Shown piece by piece: positions 1 to 13,158 of a DNA stretch of 64,000 nucleotides; within the stretch, counting starts at the first letter, position 1; each line of letters begins with the position of its first letter. The position numbers and the translations under genes were made by a program. The notes under the pieces are model-generated. The model had not been told where the DNA came from. It did no database searches and worked only from the letters and a program-made list of their open reading frames with translations. Source of the stretch: Adineta vaga (taxonomy: Eukaryota > Rotifera); the NCBI GenBank assembly GCA_021613535.1, contig CP075496.1:868001-932000 (forward strand). Direction: 5' to 3'.

Positions 1-2052
1 GTCGTGCTCAAGCCTTTCGTAAGTAAGCTTTTCTTTCTTTTTTTTTGGCTTTTTTCTCCTCTGAATGTGAAGACATATACATGTCGAACAAGGACGATTG
101 TCACATAAATCAATTTCCGTTTTACACACACCCATTCATGTATGTATAAATCATGAGCGTAAACATAGTGAAATAATGGAAGTAGTTTGTACCTTAGTTT
201 TGAAAAGTATAAGAAGAGAAAAATGAAAACTTGCAAGAGAAGAAACAAGTACATTAATATGCCTAATGTTAAGTGTTAATGTAAGTATGTTCGTTCAGTA
301 AGAAAGAAAGAAAGCCTCTCAAACGTCTCATTTATCAATGATTTATTGACAAAAAAAAAACGAAGAAAAAAAATTTCTTTTCTGCTTTTTGAATAAATAA
401 ATAACTGTTTTGTCATTAGAAATTCTTCTGTCAAGATAAACAAGTCATTTATTAACTCGAGCATATTCAACATCGACTTTTTTTTCTTCTTTTCATGACA
501 AGAAGAAAACTTTCTTTCGGTTTTTTCTTCTTTTATTTCATAAGACGAGAAAAAAAACAACAAAAGGATTATTGAGAAGAATATTTTCTGTTTAAAACAT
601 TCTCATTTGAGAATAGTTCAATTGTCAAGAGATTGAGTTTACTGTCTTTCGAAAGATGAATATTACACCTGTGTGTAAGGAGATGATCTATGTTTGTCTA
701 ATAGATGATCCTTGTCGAGATTTTATTGACTTTAGCCCATTTATTCATTCGTTTCTTTTGCTTTTTTTCTTCTTCTCTTTAAACTGTCAAGTGTTCGTGT
801 GTACGTTCTCTCTTTCTTTCTTATCTCAAGGTGTAGAAATTCAGTGCCTGGAGCTTTTTACTCGTTTTTCTCTAACGAAATTTCTGTAAAGATTGATATT
901 TTTCATTTATTTATTTATAATTAAATCGTATGCATGCATGCATATAATTAAGTCAACAAATGAACGTGTGTCTCTAGAACATTATTATTATTGAAAAGAA
1001 AAATTAATATTATCATATAGACATTAATATCTTTTCTTTTTCTTTATTAAAAAAGAAAAAAAAAGGGCTTGTGAATAGAATTCTATTTTTATCTCTTCTC
1101 ATTTGACACGTTTTCAATCTTTTCTTTTTTCATAAATAACACAAAAAAAATGTATTTGTTACATAAAGAAAAAAAAGTCGTCCGACAAGAAAAAGATTCA
1201 TATTAACAATAATTCCATTTGCATAGGTAAAAAGAAACTAAATTAGAATGAATACAAGGTTAATATATTATCCTTTTTTTATCGGATTATTCTCGCTTAA
1301 ATAATTTTCTTCTTCTTCTTGAACAAAAAGAAATTCGTTTGATATTTTTATCTAATTTAATTTCTTTCTTTCTCTCATTTAGATATTATCGTATAACTAA
1401 AGAAAATCTAAAAAATATTTCATCAGGTTAAGTATTCAAATGAAAATGAGAAAGAAAAAAAAACGAGATTTTATTCACAAATCTAAATACTTGATTTCCT
1501 ACTTGACTTTATACGTAAAAGTACGCCATCTAGAAATCTGTCAAATAGTGGTATAATGAATGTATGTTTATTTGTGCTAGATGATATAAGATTGTTGTTA
1601 TTATTATTATTATTATTATATAGGAAAAAAAGAAACGCGAAGAAAAGATAATTAATGATGAAGTATAGATAGTTGACATCTGTTAGATTTGACACACTCA
1701 TTTCGAACTTTATTTATTTATTACCGAAAGAATCATGTTTTTTTTTCTTCTTCTCTTCTAGATGTTCTTTATATATTGATTGCTTTGTGTTGTTGTTGTT
1801 GTTTTTGTTGGTTTTTTTTTGTCCAATCGTTGACAAAAAAATCTAATCTGTGCATTCCATCCATCTACACAGAAGACAAACACACACATCGTTGTTTTAT
1901 TTATCAAATCCGGTGTTGCCCTTTGATTCTTTTTTCTTCTTCTTTTGTTTATTTCATTCATATTTGCAATATGATTATTTTCTTTAAACGTAAGTTCATT
2001 TTCAAATTATTTTTATGAAAAAAATTATATTTCTTTTATTTCTTTGTAAAGA
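1..2052. other. Non-coding upstream region of Capicua
   Basis: No convincing coding exon is visible. The stretch is rich in T/C tracts and A/T runs, with a TTA/ATT microsatellite near 1598-1620. Just before the Capicua start there is a pyrimidine tract and an AG (about 2030-2051), so an untranslated 5' exon further upstream is possible. Short open frames here are low-complexity Phe/Ser/Lys strings and look like chance. Confidence 0.6.
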
Positions 2053-5000
2053 ATGTTAACTCGTTCATCAGCAGCTTCACGTTCATCTCCACCGATAAAT
2101 CAAGAAATTGAAAAACGTCGACGATCAACAATAACAAATAATGATGAACAACAACAAAATGATAATTCATCATCTGCATTAGCAGCACAAGCGAAACCAT
2201 TGAAAAAACGTTGGTTAGCTCATCATAATGATGATCAAGAACAACAATTAAATCTTACAAATAGTCAAGGTAAATTTCTCATAGGAAATCAAAAGTAAAT
2301 TCATTATTTTCTTTTTTCTAGATAATTTATTATCAATAAATAATTTAATTCGTGAATATAATTTTCAAGATTGGCAAACGATAACAGTTCTTGTACGAAT
2401 AGGAAATAATGAATATATATCCGGTACAATCATTGATATTCCAAAAACTGCTTGTTTAACTGTTGTACCATCAATACAAGCGAATTCAACAATATATCCC
2501 AATCAAATTCAAATTAATTTGTTTGAAAATCTTTTCGGAATTTTGTCTGATAATGCACCACCAATACGAGAATTAATTCCTGGAAAACATGTTCTATGTC
2601 GTCGACAACAAAATTCACCCGTTTATCAACATGGAATTATTACTGAAAAAACCGATGATGCAAAATATAATATTTTATTTGAAAATCAACAAGAAAATCT
2701 CTGTGTACCAAGACAATCTATTCGATTGTTTCTACCGCCATGGCATGATGGTAGATTTTAAAGACAAAAAAATTCTTTTTCTTCAAAAGAAATTTTCATT
2801 TCTATTTAGAAATTCCTGTTGATTGGAATGCAGCACTTGATGCAATTGATTCATTCAAATCAAATCTTACATCTGATCTTAATCAACGACAAGGTTTGCT
2901 TTTTGTTTTCGAAATCTTTTCTTCATATTCATATTGAATATAATTTAGGTTTTTCCGGTGGAAGTTCATCACCACGTGAATCATCGGTTTCATCTAATGA
3001 TAGTTTACAATCAACAAATTTAAATGAATCTGTTCAAGTAACAACAAATGATTGTTTAATGAAAGAAAGTCCTTCAATAGGAAATTCAAATTCTTCATTA
3101 AATAATTTAACAGATGTTCCAACAACAATTTATAATCAAATACTTTATCGTAAAGGTGATGTTATGACATCAAGTCAATCACAAATACGAAAGAAATTCA
3201 ATGGTAAACAATGGCGTCGTCTTTGTTCAAAAGATGGTTGTCCAAAAGAATCTCAACGACGTGGTCTTTGTTCACGACATTTATCACAAAAAGGTAGACA
3301 AGAACATTGTGCTCAAACAACAGTTAGTTTTGATCGAATTCATTCTCAACCATCAATTCTTCCATTAACAACAACAAATTCATCAATACCATCACATGGT
3401 TATTATTCAGCACCACAATCACGAACAACAACGCCACTTCTATTTTCACAACAATCACCAAGATTTCTATTACAACCAAATTGTAAATAGAACAATTTTA
3501 TTTGATTTCTATTTCTATTTCTTTTCATTTTCTCTTTTCTAGCTTTTGACAATGATGATTTTCATTCCAATGGTTATTCATCAGGTCCACGTTCTACAAC
3601 ATCCGATATATTAAATAATGAATCTTCTCAAGGTTTAATCAATTCTATTCGAACAGTTAATTGGCCTGAACTATTACCTAAAATCACCATTGATATTGAT
3701 TCAAATCGTTTTCATTCAATTGCAACTGGTTAGATAATTCATTTTCTCATATTCAATTGAATATATATATATATATATTTCTATTTAGATGAAACAAAAG
3801 ATGATGAAAATAATAGTTCATACAATCCAGATGAAAATCCATTGAATGAAGATGAAACAAATTCTTCAAGTAAAAATGAAAATGATAATGAAAATACTTC
3901 ATATCATCCTGATGATTATCAAACATTAACACGTTCATCTTCATCATTAATATTGAAAGATAAACATGTTCGTCGTCCAATGAATTCATTTATGTTATTT
4001 TCTCAAGAACAACGTGCAAAAATTCATTTAGCTAATCCAAATCGTGATAATCGAAATGTTTCGAAAATTTTAGGTGAAAAATGGTATTCATTATCAGCAA
4101 TTGAACAGGAACAATATCGTATTCGTGCTAAACAATTAAGAAATGAACATTCAAAACAAAATCCATCATTTAAATGGACAAATCAAATAATAAAAGCAAA
4201 TTCTTCGTCGTCAACTATTTCAATACAAACTAAAGATGAAAATGAACAATGTAGAAGATCAGCTCGTTTACAATCACAATCAAATCAAGAGAAAAATACT
4301 TCACCACTTTGCGATCGATTACAAGCATTTGCTCAAGTATTTCAATGAAAATACCAAATTGTTTTTATTTTTCTTTTAATTATTTATTTATTTTAAATAG
4401 ATTTGTACAAATATGCCGAAATTAACTGAAGAATCAACACAAAGATTTTCTCCAATAACAAAACCATCTTCAGATAATATATCAACATTAACAAATCTAA
4501 TTACACCTGTTCCAATTCATGGAAATTCATCTCCGACAACACCAATAACAACAAATATGAATTCAAATCATGGTAAATGAATTATTTGTAGAAATATTTT
4601 CTTTTCATTTGAATTCATTTAGAAATGGATGTTTGTTCCAATGGTTTACTTCAATTTCGTAATACAGCGTTTCGTCTTCATCCATCGTATTGTTCAAATG
4701 AAACTGAATTGAAAAGTAATTCATTATCAAATTCACCTCATTTAAAAGTAGAAAATTCTTCGTCAACAATCTTATCTGAAAATGAAACATGTCGTACAAT
4801 TGTTTCTATGTTACTTAATCAACGTAAAACAAATCTTAGTCTTGAACAACAACTTAAACATTTGAAATCATCAACAAATCATTCAAATAAAGCATCAACA
4901 TCTCAATCACCAATTGATTCGAACAGTAATCAAGAACGATCATCAACTATCAAATGTTCTTCTCTCGATGAACAACAACGAAATTTTACTTTTCAAAATT

Positions 5001-6066
5001 CTCTTCATACACATTCATCACTGAGTAATTCATTTTTTTTTTAACTTAAAGATCAATTTTAATTTCTCTTTCTTTAGCTTCATCATCAAGTAATTCAACT
5101 GGTTATTCAAGTGGTTCATCATCTTCTACATCATCACTTGATAGTAGTAGTACAATTTTATCCGCATATAGTTCACGTTCAAATAGTTCATTATCCGAAC
5201 GAAGTAAAACATCACCAACACCATTAAAACAAATATCAATTCAATATTTACCTACAATAAATGAATCAAATCGTCATTTACCAATAACAACTGATGATGA
5301 AGTGACACAATTAACATCATTCAATGAAATTCAATATCAAAATAGTCTTCTACCAAAACAATCACCAATACCAACAACATCTGAACAATTCGATACAGAT
5401 TCGAATAGAACATTAACAAAACGAAGAAAAACTATTACATTAGAGGTTTGTTTCAATTTCATCATTGTACATTCATTATGTTGATATTTTAGTGTGTTCA
5501 ACGTCCAACAACTCGATCTCGAAGTATAAGTGAACGTGGTGGAACAACAAGTTGTAGTAGTAGTGATTTATCTCCCATTGTAACACGTAAACGAAAAGCA
5601 TCGATCAATAGTGAACAAAATGAAAGTGAAATCAAACGTACAGCTATTGATTATATCAAATATTTAGATGGTAAAGAAACATTAAAAGAATCAATTTTTT
5701 GTTTATGAAATAAAGTTTAGACATGAAAAATCATTATATAAAAACAAATTCAACTCGTCAAACAAGTTCATCAACATATTTGAATAATCAAACATTGAAT
5801 AAAAATCAATTGACATCAAGAATAAAAGTGATTGAATTTTTAAAAGATCAACTTTATCCTACCGGTGAGATTTGTTTTGATTTCGAAATATCTATTGAAT
5901 ACTTTTTGTTAAAAAAGATATATCAATATCATCATTTCAAATTGTTAATCAAGAATTATTTCCAACAAAACGTTTATTAAATCAACGTATTCGAGAAATT
6001 CGACAAAAACTGATGAGTAATGTTAATCAACAACAATTAATTCGTGAAACATCATCATCATTATAA
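2053..6066 (+). CDS. CIC: Capicua transcriptional repressor (HMG-box + C1), 12 exons
   Basis: Twelve exons join in phase: 2053-2269, 2322-2750, 2810-2893, 2949-3482, 3543-3728, 3789-4336, 4401-4572, 4623-5024, 5078-5445, 5493-5670, 5721-5864, 5918-6066, giving about 1136 aa. Exon 2 resembles the N-terminal Capicua DUF4819 region (ends LFLPPWHD). Exon 4 has a Cys/His cluster, [19 protein letters not shown] then SRH. Exon 6 holds the HMG box, starting [17 protein letters not shown], with [18 protein letters not shown], the Capicua subtype. Exons 11-12 form the C1 domain, ending [20 protein letters not shown]. Capicua is a nuclear repressor that binds TGAATGAA-like octamers through HMG box plus C1 and is relieved by RTK/ERK signalling. 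The middle is Ser/Thr/Asn/Gln-rich and disordered. An acceptor at 5917 is preferred over one near 5965 because it restores the full C1 alignment. Identification is secure; the exact start is less so. Confidence 0.93.
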
Positions 6067-6760
6067 ACAATCCTTTTTCTTTTCTTTTTCTTTCTTTTAT
6101 TTGTTTATTCGATGTTGTGCCATACGTATGTCGTGGTAGTCTTAGCCTCTCATCGTTCACCCACCGGAATGACGTGTCCGTTCGCCTCTTCTCTCTTTCT
6201 AGTCCGTATTCACTCTCTCTCTCTTTTAGACAAAAACATAAACTTTGCCTGTCTCTCTCTCTTTCTTCATTAGGTATAATTTCTTGTTTGTTTGTTTTTT
6301 TTCTTCATTCAATTGCCATCATTCATTATCTTAGACTCGTTTTTCCACGTGTCTCTAAAAGTAATCCGTCAACAAATAATGATTTTCTTCTCTTATTTGT
6401 TTTCTGTATTTTTTCTCTCGTTTGTTTTTTTTTCTTTTTCTTGTTGATGAAAGGTCTCTATTCTACAGTATGTGTGCGAGATGTCAGATGAAGGTTTTCA
6501 TAAACTTTGTTATTAAAAAAAAGAGAGAGAAAATAAAGAAAGATTTAAGAGAAAGATTTATTTGTTGTTTTCTTTTTTGTCTTTGTCACTTTTCTTCTTC
6601 TTCTTCGCGTCTCGTCTTTTGTTTATGTAACGCGTTTTGTGTCTTCTATCGTTTTCTTCTTTTTTTTCTTCATTCATTACATTGGATAACAGAGAAGAGA
6701 AAAAGAAAAAATATATTCAAAGTAAAAATAAAAACCAAACTAAACGATCCTTTACTGTAG
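6067..6760. other. Intergenic region between Capicua and ALG9
   Basis: Strongly pyrimidine-rich on the + strand (repeated CTCTCTCT and TTCTTTTT tracts at 6190-6265 and 6590-6670). It probably contains the Capicua 3' UTR and the ALG9 promoter/5' UTR. No exon could be supported; the AG directly before the ALG9 ATG (6759-6760) leaves open an upstream non-coding exon. Confidence 0.5.
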
Positions 6761-9126
6761 ATGTTTGAGAAACAGATGAGAAATTTTTCATCTGTATTGA
6801 AATATTTTCTATTGATTCGATTGTTCAGTGCATTTTTCAATCCAATTGATGATTGTGATGAAGTTTTCAATTTTTATGAACCTGTAAGTGTAATGAAATG
6901 AATTTTCTCTCAACAAATATCAACTACATTTCAGTTACATAAATTAATGTATGGAAATGGACTTCAAACATGGGAATATTCCCCATTATTTGCTTTACGT
7001 TCTTATGCATATCTTGTTATTCATTGGATACCGATTTCTTTCATTCCGAGTACTTGGAAAGTGAGAAACAGTTTTTTTTTGAGAATTATTATTCTAGTTT
7101 ATTCAATATGATTTAGATCGCTGCATTCTATACTCTTCGAATTTGTCTTGCAATGATTTGCGCAATATGTGAAGCGTTCTTTTTTCGGTTTGTATTTCAC
7201 ATACGAAAAGAATTATGATTTGTATGGGTTTTTTTTCTTCAGTGCAATTGATAAACAATTGAATAATTCAATTGCTCGTAATTATGCTCTATTATCAATT
7301 TTCAGTGTGGCTTTATTTCGAAGTAGTAGTGCTTTTATTAACAATTCATTTTCTATGTATACGCTTCTATTTGCATATACATGTTGGTTTTCCAATGTTC
7401 TACCCGTTTGTTGTCTCGTTTGAATCTTTTTTTATTCGAAAGAAAGTCTTTGTTTAGTTAGCGGTATTCTTTATTGCTTTTGGTTCATTATGTGGTTGGA
7501 TTTATGTTGCTGTACTTGGGTGAGAAAATGTAGATTCTTCGATGTTTAATGAAGAAGATTTTTTTGTTGAATTTAGTGTACCGATTGCAATTGATATTTT
7601 ATTTCGCCGTCAACGTTATTGGGATTTTATTAAATGGAGTTTTATATCAGGAATGATCACATTGGTAAATAAATGAAAAATCAAAGTTCATTTCTTATTT
7701 CTTTTTGTTATTGAAGATTCCATTAACATTGATTGATTCATATTATTATGGACAATTAGTTATTGCACCATTGAATCATATTCGTTATAATATTTTTTCA
7801 AAACATGGTCCAACTCTTTACGGTAAACAAATAAGAATAATCAATTGTTTTGAGAAAAATCTTTTTCTTTTTCTTTTCATTACAAAAAAAGGTACTGAAC
7901 CATGGATTTATTATATAACAAATGGTTTACTGAACTTTAACATTGTTTATCCATTAGCAATCATTGGAATTCTTTTAACAGTAGGATACTGGTTTATATT
8001 TTGATGAATTTAAGTTTCATTCTTTAGCCATTAATTGATATTTTTCTTGATCGTCGTTATCTTCAATCTGGTAAAGCATCGATTCCATATTCATTAATCG
8101 TATCTTCAATTGTTCTTTGGATGAGTTTATTATGGATGCAACCACATAAAGTAAGGAAAATATTTCTTTAAAATTAAAATTCGTTGTTATTTTAAAAAGG
8201 AAGATCGATTTGTATTTCCAATTTATCCATTAATTATTCTTGCGGCATCAATTTGTCTTGAACAATTCGAAGTAATGAATCGAGGAATAAAGATAAAATT
8301 CATTTCTATTTGATTCGTTTTTAGAATTTTATTCCACGTCTTGTTCGTTTAATAAGATTAAATCGTAATTCGGTATTATTTGTCCGTTCATTATTTATTT
8401 ATTCCATCATTATCATTCATGGTTTATTATCAATATCACGAACAATTGCAATCATTGATGGATATTCAGCACCTATTCGTCTTTTAACACATTCAAATTC
8501 CACAAAAGCATTTCAAGAAGAAGCAAATAAACATTTGAATATTTGTATTGGAAAAGATTGGTATCGATTTTCGTCACATTATTTATTACCACAAAAGTAT
8601 TCGATGATTTTGAAATCATGTCTTTTTTTTCTTCAAATCTTTGAAAAATCTATTTTAGTTCGGAATTATCATTTCTTCGTTCAGAATTTCGTGGTCAATT
8701 ACCAAAAGCATATAGTCAGGAGAAAAATGCTACTCGATTAAAAGAAAAGCATTTTAATGATGCAAATAAAGAACAAATTGATCGATATGTATGATTTTTA
8801 CTTTCTTAAATAATGATAAACTATTTCTTTCATGTTGATAGATTGATTTAAATGAATGTGATTATATTATTGATCATGATAGTGATCATCCCAGTGAACT
8901 TGAACCAAATTATAGTAAACAATCAGAAATTATAACATCAATGAAAATGATTTTACCATCAAAGTAAATAGAAATACGTTTTTAAATAATTAAATTTCAT
9001 TGTTTTGTTTTTAGGGGATCAATATTTCGATCGTTTTATGTTCCGTTGTTAAGTGTTCGATCGAATCGATACACATTTTTACATTTGTTAAAGTATAAGA
9101 AACTTGTTAATGTTTCCAATAAATAA
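6761..9126 (+). CDS. ALG9: ALG9 alpha-1,2-mannosyltransferase, 14 exons
   Basis: Fourteen exons join in phase: 6761-6883, 6935-7060, 7117-7187, 7243-7405, 7458-7519, 7577-7664, 7717-7822, 7892-7980, 8028-8150, 8200-8271, 8325-8596, 8659-8788, 8842-8963, 9015-9126. The product is about 552 aa, close to the family's ~600. ALG9 is a multipass ER membrane enzyme of the DIE2/ALG9 (GT22) family that adds alpha-1,2-mannoses to the lipid-linked N-glycan precursor from dolichol-P-mannose. Near the N-terminus DDCDEVFNFYEP and GLQTWEYSPLFALRSYAY match the conserved luminal loop with its acidic catalytic residues. Hydrophobic helices follow, and the C-terminal luminal part has EFRGQLPK and FYVPLLS as in animal ALG9. 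The start is the first ATG ahead of the conserved loop; about 25 residues precede DDCDE. No odd breaks were seen. Confidence 0.93.
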
Positions 9127-9306
9127 AGAGAATAAATATAGAGGAAAAAAACAAAATTTGTTAATGAATGAGAAGTGCTACGGAGGGTTTTTAAATAGAA
9201 TAGTTCATTTGGAACTTTGTGTTTCAAGTTTAAAACTACTGAAAAATACATTTCATCGATGATCTTCAACAGAAAGGAAAGAAAAAAATGTGCATCAAAA
9301 AATAAA

Positions 9307-9379
9307 CGACCCTGGCAGGAGTCGAACCTGCAATCTCCCGATTCGAAGTCGGACGCCTTAACCATTAGGCCACAAGGCC
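9307..9379 (-). tRNA. tRNA-Arg(TCG), copy 1
   Basis: 73-nt cloverleaf on the minus strand. It starts GGCCTTGTGGCCTAATGG, has anticodon loop CTTCGAA with anticodon TCG (reads CGA), T-arm GGTTCGACTCC and acceptor 3' strand CAGGGTC plus discriminator G. The acceptor stem has two G-U pairs. It is followed by TTTATTTTTT, a Pol III terminator. The sequence is identical to the three other copies nearby and no intron is present. Confidence 0.95.
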
Positions 9380-9829
9380 GGTGTTAACTAACTGTTGTAT
9401 TACCAACCTATTCTGTGCAGATTGAACGATCACGAATATTTGCTAAAATCAAATTTCTATATGATCGTTTATTTCATTCGAAAAACATTCATCTAATCTG
9501 AGATTTATAATTCGCTTTCTTTGAAAGTCTCCGTTCATCATAGCTAATACATACACTCATCTGAGAGAAAGATATTTGATTAAAAGTAAGGATAAAAACT
9601 AATAAAATTATTTTGTTGCAAAACTTCGAGTAAAACATTTTTGTTATATCTTTTTTTTCGACAATTAAATTCAGAATATATATATCTTATCTTCATTCGT
9701 GTGTCCACAGAGATGCAATCACATAAAATACCTAAAAAAACAATTCTTTGAAAGGAGAATTATTTGTTATTTTTGAGGAAAATCGATTTGTGCTTCTCAA
9801 TCAAAAAATAGATTTTGTCAAAAAATAAA

Positions 9830-9902
9830 CGACCCTGGCAGGAGTCGAACCTGCAATCTCCCGATTCGAAGTCGGACGCCTTAACCATTAGGCCACAAGG
9901 CC
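9830..9902 (-). tRNA. tRNA-Arg(TCG), copy 2
   Basis: Identical 73-nt sequence to copy 1, also on the minus strand and about 520 bp further along. Its 5' flank (9903-10030) is clearly homologous to the 5' flank of copy 1 (9380-9510), so the two arose by tandem segmental duplication. The 3' TTTATTTTTT terminator is kept. Confidence 0.95.
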
Positions 9903-10513
9903 GACATATATGAACCTTAGTGTTACCTACCTGTTTCAGGTAGATTGTAAGATCACGAATATGTTCTAAAATCAAATTTCTATACGATCGTTTATTTCAT
10001 CCGAAAAACATTCATCTAATCTAAGATTGGTTGTTCGTTCCTATCACAAACCTCCGTTCACCATGGTCAATTTTTATCTTCTCTCATCATAGCTCATGCA
10101 TATTCTACACTCATGAATATTTGAAGCCGTATATAATCACCCTCAACTATTGAGAAATAAATTTTATTTTCTCTTGCTTTGAGAACCGTCTTAGAATTGA
10201 AGATTATTAGGCCGAGTTTTTACAAACTCGTGGATCCTAATGACACTTATAAATGATTATTTTGTTAGATTCAATATATATGAGAAATTTTCCGGTGAAT
10301 TCTGACAAATAATCGCATCCATATCGTCACAATAAGGATTTTATGACAGGTATAATATAACATTTGATGATACTGAATACAAGTTTTTCATTAAAAACAG
10401 ATGACTTTTAATGATTTATATTCTCATCTTACATATGAAAAATATTCTCCTGTGCTATTCGAATATGTTCACTATCTATTCATTGCATTTCTGTTTGTTC
10501 AATATCTTACACC

Positions 10514-10586
10514 GGCCTTGTGGCCTAATGGTTAAGGCGTCCGACTTCGAATCGGGAGATTGCAGGTTCGACTCCTGCCAGGGTCG
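10514..10586 (+). tRNA. tRNA-Arg(TCG), copy 3
   Basis: Identical 73-nt gene in the opposite orientation to copies 1 and 2. It is preceded by ACACC, as in copies 1 and 4, and followed by TTTATTTTTT. Beyond these few bases its flanks do not obviously match the others. Confidence 0.95.
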
Positions 10587-13158
10587 TTTATTTTTTCTTT
10601 CTCACTGTCTCGTTAACCTACTGTAGAATTGTAAGTAGCAAAAGGCAGCTGATGTGAGAATAAAATAGATTTATTTTTCTTACTCATTCTTGTTTTTTTT
10701 AAATTATATTCGTCAGACTCTTATTGTCAATATAGTATCTTGTATGGTGTCATCTTTAATTATATTCGAATACGATCTAAGATGTAAAAAATATTTGTTG
10801 TATTACAAATGAAACAATACATGGTAAAAGACTCTCAGTCAACGGACGATTCTATAGCAGTTTGAGTTGCAATGGGTTGACTCGTAAAATCATGTAGCAT
10901 TTTCTATCGTGACTATATGCATCAGATAATTGACTAAGAAATTCCGAACTAAAAAAAGTCAGATTATTTTCAATTTTATACGAAAATATGTTGATTTAAT
11001 TTTAGAAAACATTATTTTCTAAATAAAGCATTCTTTTCCGATTTTTATGCTGAAGAATCTGATACGAGAGCGATCAGTTCCCTATGATATTTCTTAGATT
11101 TCATGGAAATAGGATTCTGAATCAGAAACAATGCTTTTCGCGAGAGTCCCGATAACTATCGCGCATATTATGAGAAAATGAATTCGAGAGCAGCTGAACT
11201 AACGTTATAATTTGTGATAAATAAAAAGAAGATATTTTTTGAATCAAAATAACTTCAGTTCATGGTTTACGCTTTGAAATCATAAGCGGGAAATGTTTAT
11301 TTTTGAATGAATTAATATCGTTTACGATTAAAGCAAAATGGAGAGTCAAATACATCATGATGAAGGAAAAAAATTTAAGATATTAGTCGAACCGTTACTA
11401 CGGGATCTTGCAGAGAAAGCCGAAATATTCAATAGCTTTACAAATCAGTTTATTTTTTTGTTTTATGTTTTCCTTCTGCTTATCTCAGTATAATAAATTA
11501 TTCTTTCTCTGAAAATATAAGATGTAATTAAAATGTAAAATAAAAAGATACTGTCTTTAAATGTGTTCTTTTCCCAGCAGCTGCCCAATTTTTACATTGA
11601 ATGCAAGTAACAATTTTAGAAAAATCCCGACAGACATTACATTTAATAGATAAGTATTCAGTGTTTATAACCGAAAAAAATAAAATTCTTAAGCAGAGAC
11701 ATGTATGCGTATTATTTCTATCAATTCCTATTCCTGTAAGGAAAATATTCACCGTGAAGTATAATCGCCTATAAATAAAAGAATACGTATTCTTGAATTT
11801 GAATTAGGTAGTTTATCAATGTGAAGGAATATAACATTGAATGTATTCACTTGATTCTTCTACAACGTATAGTATACACCGGCCTTGTGGCCTAATGGTT
11901 AAGGCGTCCGACTTCGAATCGGGAGATTGCAGGTTCGACTCCTGCCAGGGTCGTTTATTTTTTGATGCACATTTTTTTCTTTCCTTTCTGTTGAAGATCA
12001 TCGATGAAATGTGTTTTTTTATGATGAATTAAAAGAAAGGAAAATTGTTTCAGATGACTTATCAGCTTTTGTCGAATTTCTCGAATATGTTGATTTAATA
12101 AACGTTTCGTTTGGAAATAATTTTTGATTAACAATTTGAAATGATGATATTGATGTATCTTTTTAGCAAAAAGTATTCAATAGATATTTCGAAATCAAAA
12201 CAAATCTCACCGGTAGAATAAAGATAAATGAATTGGATCTCGTTGTTAAAAAGAATAATGAATAACTTAATTTACTACCTGTTTAATCAGCTGATAATAG
12301 AGTAAGATTAAGTAAAGAGCCTAATAAAGATACCGTTTTGATCGATCTGACTTGCTCTTCACGATAATCATTCGCGTTTAGCCGTGTATAGACAAGAAGA
12401 TTTCTACTATGCTGAAGGAAAAAACATACTAGTTCATGAATTTTTATATCCTGATCTTTGATATTACTATTATAGGTTATTCGTAAGAAAAATTGCATAT
12501 AGATTTAGTATCATTTTTAGTAATATTGTTATAGAATGAAAATAAAAGAACAAGATATTTGAAATTCGATTTACATCAATAATATAGAAAATACTAGCAT
12601 TATGTATACAGACCATAGGAATTTCATTAACTAAGAAGTTCCAATCTAATAAGATGAATTTTGTAATAAATGTATCTCTTGTCATGACTTAATTCTTCTT
12701 TTTTCTCAATCTTATCAAATTGTTCTTCGTTTGATGTTCTTTATATAAAGTTGATTGTGGTTTTTCTCGAAAAAACTAGTTAATTCTTATCCTCTAATGA
12801 CCTGTCTGATCAACTGTCTTGTTATTCACCAACGTCATGTTTGTTTACTTACAATACCTCGACATACATGACCGGGAGTGTTTCTGAAAGTGCCATACGA
12901 TTTGTAGAATGCTGAAAATAATGACGTGAATAAAATAAGAATACGATATTGATTTCGATTTTTACTCGAACAATAAAATAGTGCTTCATTATTGTTCTTC
13001 TATATTTTACTTCTAGCTTATCCATATATTTCTCTACATTATTTCTTTTCTTTTTTTTTCTAATAACAAAATATTCAATACGAAACTTAACAGACGAATT
13101 TTATTTTTCAATTCTTGCGTTTTTAAGGCACTTGAAATCTGAGAACAATATTGAGAAA
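10587..13158. other. Intergenic region around tRNA-Arg copy 4
   Basis: Apart from the tRNA gene at 11881-11953 and its duplicated flank, no coding exon pair, known RNA or clear repeat was recognised. Open frames are short, without domain-like sequence and without usable splice partners. Confidence 0.5.
11881..11953 (+). tRNA. tRNA-Arg(TCG), copy 4
   Basis: Identical 73-nt gene on the plus strand. About 55 bp of its 3' flank (11954-12010) repeats the 3' flank of copy 1 (9245-9306 on the minus strand) almost base for base, so copies 1 and 4 share a duplicated segment in inverted orientation. Confidence 0.95.

Larger units (their letters stand above)
9245..10030. repeat. Duplicated segments around tRNA-Arg copies
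   Basis: Two kinds of flank are shared. The upstream flank of copy 1 (about 9380-9510) matches that of copy 2 (about 9903-10030), including ATCACGAATAT, AAAATCAAATTTCTATA and AACATTCATCTAATCT. The downstream flank of copy 1 (9245-9306) matches that of copy 4 (11954-12010), including GATGCACAT and GTTGAAGATCATCGATGAA. The pattern indicates at least one tandem and one inverted duplication that carried the gene. Confidence 0.85.

Noticed and set aside
276-889. Short Phe/Lys/Ser-rich open frames near the left edge
   Set aside because: Low-complexity strings from T/C and A runs; no splice sites or domain, and most such frames in this AT-rich DNA are chance.
9036-12032. Open frames on both strands sharing the peptide MVKASDFESGDCRFDSCQGR at four places, which looks like a repeated protein family
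   Set aside because: The shared peptide is the translation of the four identical tRNA-Arg(TCG) genes; there is no protein-coding family here.
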